Source of the DNA: Ectocarpus siliculosus
Lineage: Eukaryota; Sar; Phaeophyceae; Ectocarpales; Ectocarpaceae
DNA length: 34,897 nucleotides
Direction: 5' to 3'
Assembly (NCBI GenBank): GCA_000310025.1
Contig: FN649734.1
Span: 1,882,896-1,917,792, forward strand
The stretch's first letter is position 1. The number at the start of each line of letters is the position of its first letter. A program made the position numbers and the translations under genes. The notes below the pieces were generated by a model that saw only the letters and a list, made by a program, of their open reading frames with translations, ran no database searches and was not told the origin of the DNA. Positions 31,935 to 34,897 of the stretch are shown here, one piece after another.

Positions 31935-32255
31935 GTGTTGCTACCAACATCCATACGCCATTTTTGCTACAGTACATCCCTCCCACGTGGTCTAGCCGCC
32001 GCTTCGATTTCTGACCGTCCTGCACGGCCTTGGTCTCTCAAACGGAAGACTTCCGAACCGGAGTCACGCATTTACATGCATTTACATGCCAAAAGGAGAG
32101 GCGAGGCGAGGCTACCAGGAGAAATAGAGAGAGAAAGAAGAAGAGAGACAGAGTGGCTTCGACGAACGGCGAACAGTGCAGTCAAGGCCGCCGCCAACCA
32201 GGCCGCGGCCTTAAAGTCAAGGACGCGAAAGCCCGTGAAAAGGAGGAGGAATTGA
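31935..32255 (+). CDS. Weak basic open frame of unknown function
   Basis: A 106-codon frame whose second half is strongly basic and helical (GEIERERRRETEWLRRTANS, then AVKAAANQAAALKSRTRKPV, ending KRRRN). This looks like the coiled C-terminal tail of a larger protein, perhaps a transposase. The first 35 codons look random, and no splice partner was found. Confidence 0.2.
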   Translation: MLLPTSIRHFCYSTSLPRGLAAASISDRPARPWSLKRKTSEPESRIYMHLHAKRRGEARLPGEIERERRRETEWLRRTANSAVKAAANQAAALKSRTRKPVKRRRN

Positions 32256-33044
32256 TCGGTATCTACATACGCACTTTATAAACCCGTTTTCTTTCATGGA
32301 AAGCTTTTTCCTTTCTTGACGCAGCCAAAAATCTAGTGATGGCAACACAAGTTCTCTCTATACTACAGTACACCGAAATATCAAAAAAGTTTGCTTGGTC
32401 TCCACGTGCGAACCAACACGAAGCACGACGCAATGACCCAGGGCTTGAGTTTTTGTCCTAGGTGTCGTTACTCCTGTTACCTTCCACGAAGCCTGAAAGG
32501 CAACCAACTCTCTCGACACCGGTCGCTTCCCTCTCGACACCTGGTCGCTTTCCACTCCCATCCAGAACCCAAGTTTCGCAGCCCATGTCAACTGGCGGGG
32601 CCTAAACAACGCCGTCCAATACTATAACAAGACTCCACCACGTTGACATCCACCAATACAAACCCGAAGTTTAGTGAGACTGCTTCTTGCTGCCCGTGTG
32701 CTTGCTCGGCTTTTTCTCCGCACCATCTTCTTTCCCTTCGCTATCTAGCTTATTTACCACACACAATGCCTACGTCCTGCACAATGTATTCCGGGAATCA
32801 ATGTAATATTGTCACCGTGCCCGAACCTTCCTTCCACCCGCCCTCCCTGTGATGTCCTTTCCCCCCGATGCCAGCGTCATTGCTGCCCCGATTGTAAGCG
32901 AATGCAAGCCGACATACCACCAGCCTCCCCTACCATCTGGCGAAGGGTCCGTAGGGCCTTCGAATTTCCCAAACCTCATCGTCCTCGTCTCTTGTACTGC
33001 ATGCACCGAAATGATTTGTCAAAGGGGGGCGAGCGCCTTAAGGC

Positions 33045-33102
<58 letters not shown>

Positions 33103-34861
33103 ACCCCATCAATCCCAACAACACCGCCACGGGCACCGATCTGAAATCGCTTGCCTCGTGCTACGCCTCGACACGGCCGGACCCTGCTCACACTAGTCTC
33201 CTTCGTGGCCGCGGATACTATTATGTGATCGCCACATGCCTACGTGTGTATGCCTACTACACTCTGCGAACTCCAGCAAACACCAGTTTCCCACTACTCG
33301 TGTTCCCCGTTGGTAGCCGTATGAAGTGTTCGCACTGCAGTTGGTTTCTCACAACGTTGCTCGACCGGCAGTGAGCCTGCAAAGATACCCCAACCATACT
33401 TACTTGCCTTGCGCCCTTGACACGAAAAATTGATAAAACCAAAAGAGAGATGTTGCATTTTTTCCTTCGTGGATGTTTCATGCAAAAGCACAACCAAACG
33501 CGACACTAAAAACGAAAAATGAACACCAAAACGGAAAAAAATAATATATATATATATAACAAGAAGTAGTAGCGCATTCCACTGCTGAAAAAACTTGGGA
33601 GAGGCTACCCCCAATATGTTACAACCCTTATTATGCCCCCCTAATACGAAAACCAAAAAACCCCTAAGATGTAATATAAGGAAACGATGACACTTCCTAT
33701 GAAATGCACAAAAAGCTCGCACGTAACCTCTCTTTCGCCCAGCACACTTCATTGGGAGCAATGAACCAAAAGAGCAAATGGCTACACACACAACTTACAC
33801 ATCGAGAGTTGTACACAAATATTTTCGACCTGTTCAGCCATCACGCTAGCTACCAGCTGCTTCTCGCCTTGCGCCCGCCGGCTTCACACATGCGATGGCA
33901 CCCCGAAAAAAACAAGAGCTACCCCAAAAACGGCCCGAAAAGCGTGCCAGTAGCTAATTTGGGGCGCTCATCGACACCCATTTTAATCAGGCGGAAGGCG
34001 CAATTAGTCGTCATGTGTGTGGTGCCGTGCCTACCAAAAATTCTCTACTCAAAACATTGTACGCACTTTGCTCAAACACCAACAAGAAACGTAAAATTGG
34101 AAAGTACTGACAGCAACAGGCCCCACCCGCGGCAGAAGGACGAGCCCACACACACAAAAAAAACGAAGGCAGTACGAAAACATTTAGCGCACCCATACAC
34201 AAACAAAAAAACAGCGACATCATCACACCACACGCCACGACCACATCCAAGAACTAAAGTGACAACCAACCGCGCATCCAATCAGCGATGGGAACCACGA
34301 AGAGCCAATCGCCATCGGCACAGCGTCTTGTCGGTGATAGGTGAGCGTGGGTCGGTAGTGTGGTGAGAGCCAAGGCTGGACCAAGAACTTGATGGAGTTT
34401 CGTTCCGACATCGGGATCTTGCGAGTGAGGGCGGCCTCCATATTCGCACGAAAAAAAAAAAAAAAAAACTTCACATACATGTGGGAAAGTGCCACACCGA
34501 AAGGGGGGTGGGGTCTGCAGCGTCGCCGTTAACTGTCGACTTTCCGTCAGTACCATGATGATGACGGCTGCCGCGCCGGCACCAACCTACTGCAGCGCAA
34601 ATCGAGCTAATGCCCTCTGTAAGAACTGATCTCCGATCATGAAACGACAGTGACGCTATATTCAATGGGCAATAATGTACAGGATTTGTCTCTAATCGGC
34701 CCCCCAGTTCAAGAAGATGCAATATTGCTCTTCCCACTCCTCTTCTCCATGCCGTTCCACTCCAAAAATAGTCCCCACCACCTCGCAGAGGGCTGTTGGG
34801 ACGGCCCCCTTCGTCGATGTCTGCTCTGGCAGGCAGGGGGGTAAACGCAACCTTCCTTTCA

Positions 34862-34893
<32 letters not shown>

Positions 34894-34897
34894 AAAA
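32256..34897. other. Low-complexity right end, no supportable gene
   Basis: GA run at 33047-33098, TA run at 33542-33558, A/C-rich sequence at about 33440-34300, an 18-base poly-A at 34451-34468, and a 29-base poly-C at 34863-34891 followed by six A at the end. A 220-codon + frame at 33704-34366 has A/C-driven composition. A minus frame near 34223-34495 (MEAALTRKIPMSERNSIKFL) is possible but unsupported. Confidence 0.5.
33047..33098. repeat. GA microsatellite
   Basis: About 26 uninterrupted GA units. Confidence 0.97.

Noticed and set aside
33704-34366. Longest single open frame in the window, 220 codons
   Set aside because: Composition follows the local A/C bias (many Thr, His, Pro, Lys, Asn), with no domain and no exon-like context.
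34451-34468. Poly-A run as the tail of a retrocopied gene
   Set aside because: No processed coding sequence or target-site duplication could be found before it.
1-34897. CRISPR array, prokaryotic operon or viral insertion
   Set aside because: No regular spacer-repeat array, no gene clusters without introns, and no viral hallmark proteins. All tandem arrays are minisatellite-like.

Overview
The window is a draft nuclear scaffold from an intron-rich eukaryote, most likely a brown alga of the Ectocarpus type (Phaeophyceae, stramenopiles). That placement is inferred from style: short GC-rich exons split by long introns full of CAG/CTG, CA and CT microsatellites, large intergenic spaces, and a fucosyltransferase-like gene. 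No operons, bacterial signals, rRNA or functional tRNA genes were seen. The sequence begins in a poly-G run, ends in a 29-base poly-C run, and holds a 100-base N gap at 16409-16508.

Two multi-exon genes could be rebuilt by hand, both on the + strand, by joining exons whose reading phases agree across GT-AG introns. Gene 1 (about 3215-15233, 11 exons, about 628 codons) encodes a protein of about 13 ankyrin repeats with a low-complexity C-terminal tail. Several exons hold whole numbers of repeats: exons 5 and 6 are each exactly 198 nt (66 codons, two repeats) with phase-1 introns on both sides. The introns between them share repeated sequence near their 3' ends, and one holds a dead copy of an exon edge. 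Gene 2 (23387-30677, 10 exons, about 460 codons) encodes a probable Golgi type II glycosyltransferase of the fucosyltransferase superfamily. It shows a GRSGNH motif, an HxRxGD-like motif with one unusual residue (HIRSQD), and a C-terminal D-x-x-x-M-L...SHSTLSN motif.

Layout: 1-3178 has no supportable gene; 3179-15233 is the ankyrin gene; 15234-20740 is intergenic with the N gap and microsatellites; 20741-21112 is a GGTGCG-type tandem array; 21830-22330 has a broken minus-strand coding remnant; 23387-30677 is the glycosyltransferase gene; 30678-34897 is low-complexity sequence with one weak basic reading frame.

The most notable non-coding content is a set of dispersed repeats with tRNA-like promoter boxes near intron 3' ends in both genes, an inverted pair of about 210-bp elements with terminal inverted repeats whose differences look codon-like, and related tandem motifs in the first long introns of both genes. 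The two genes show no sign of acting together.
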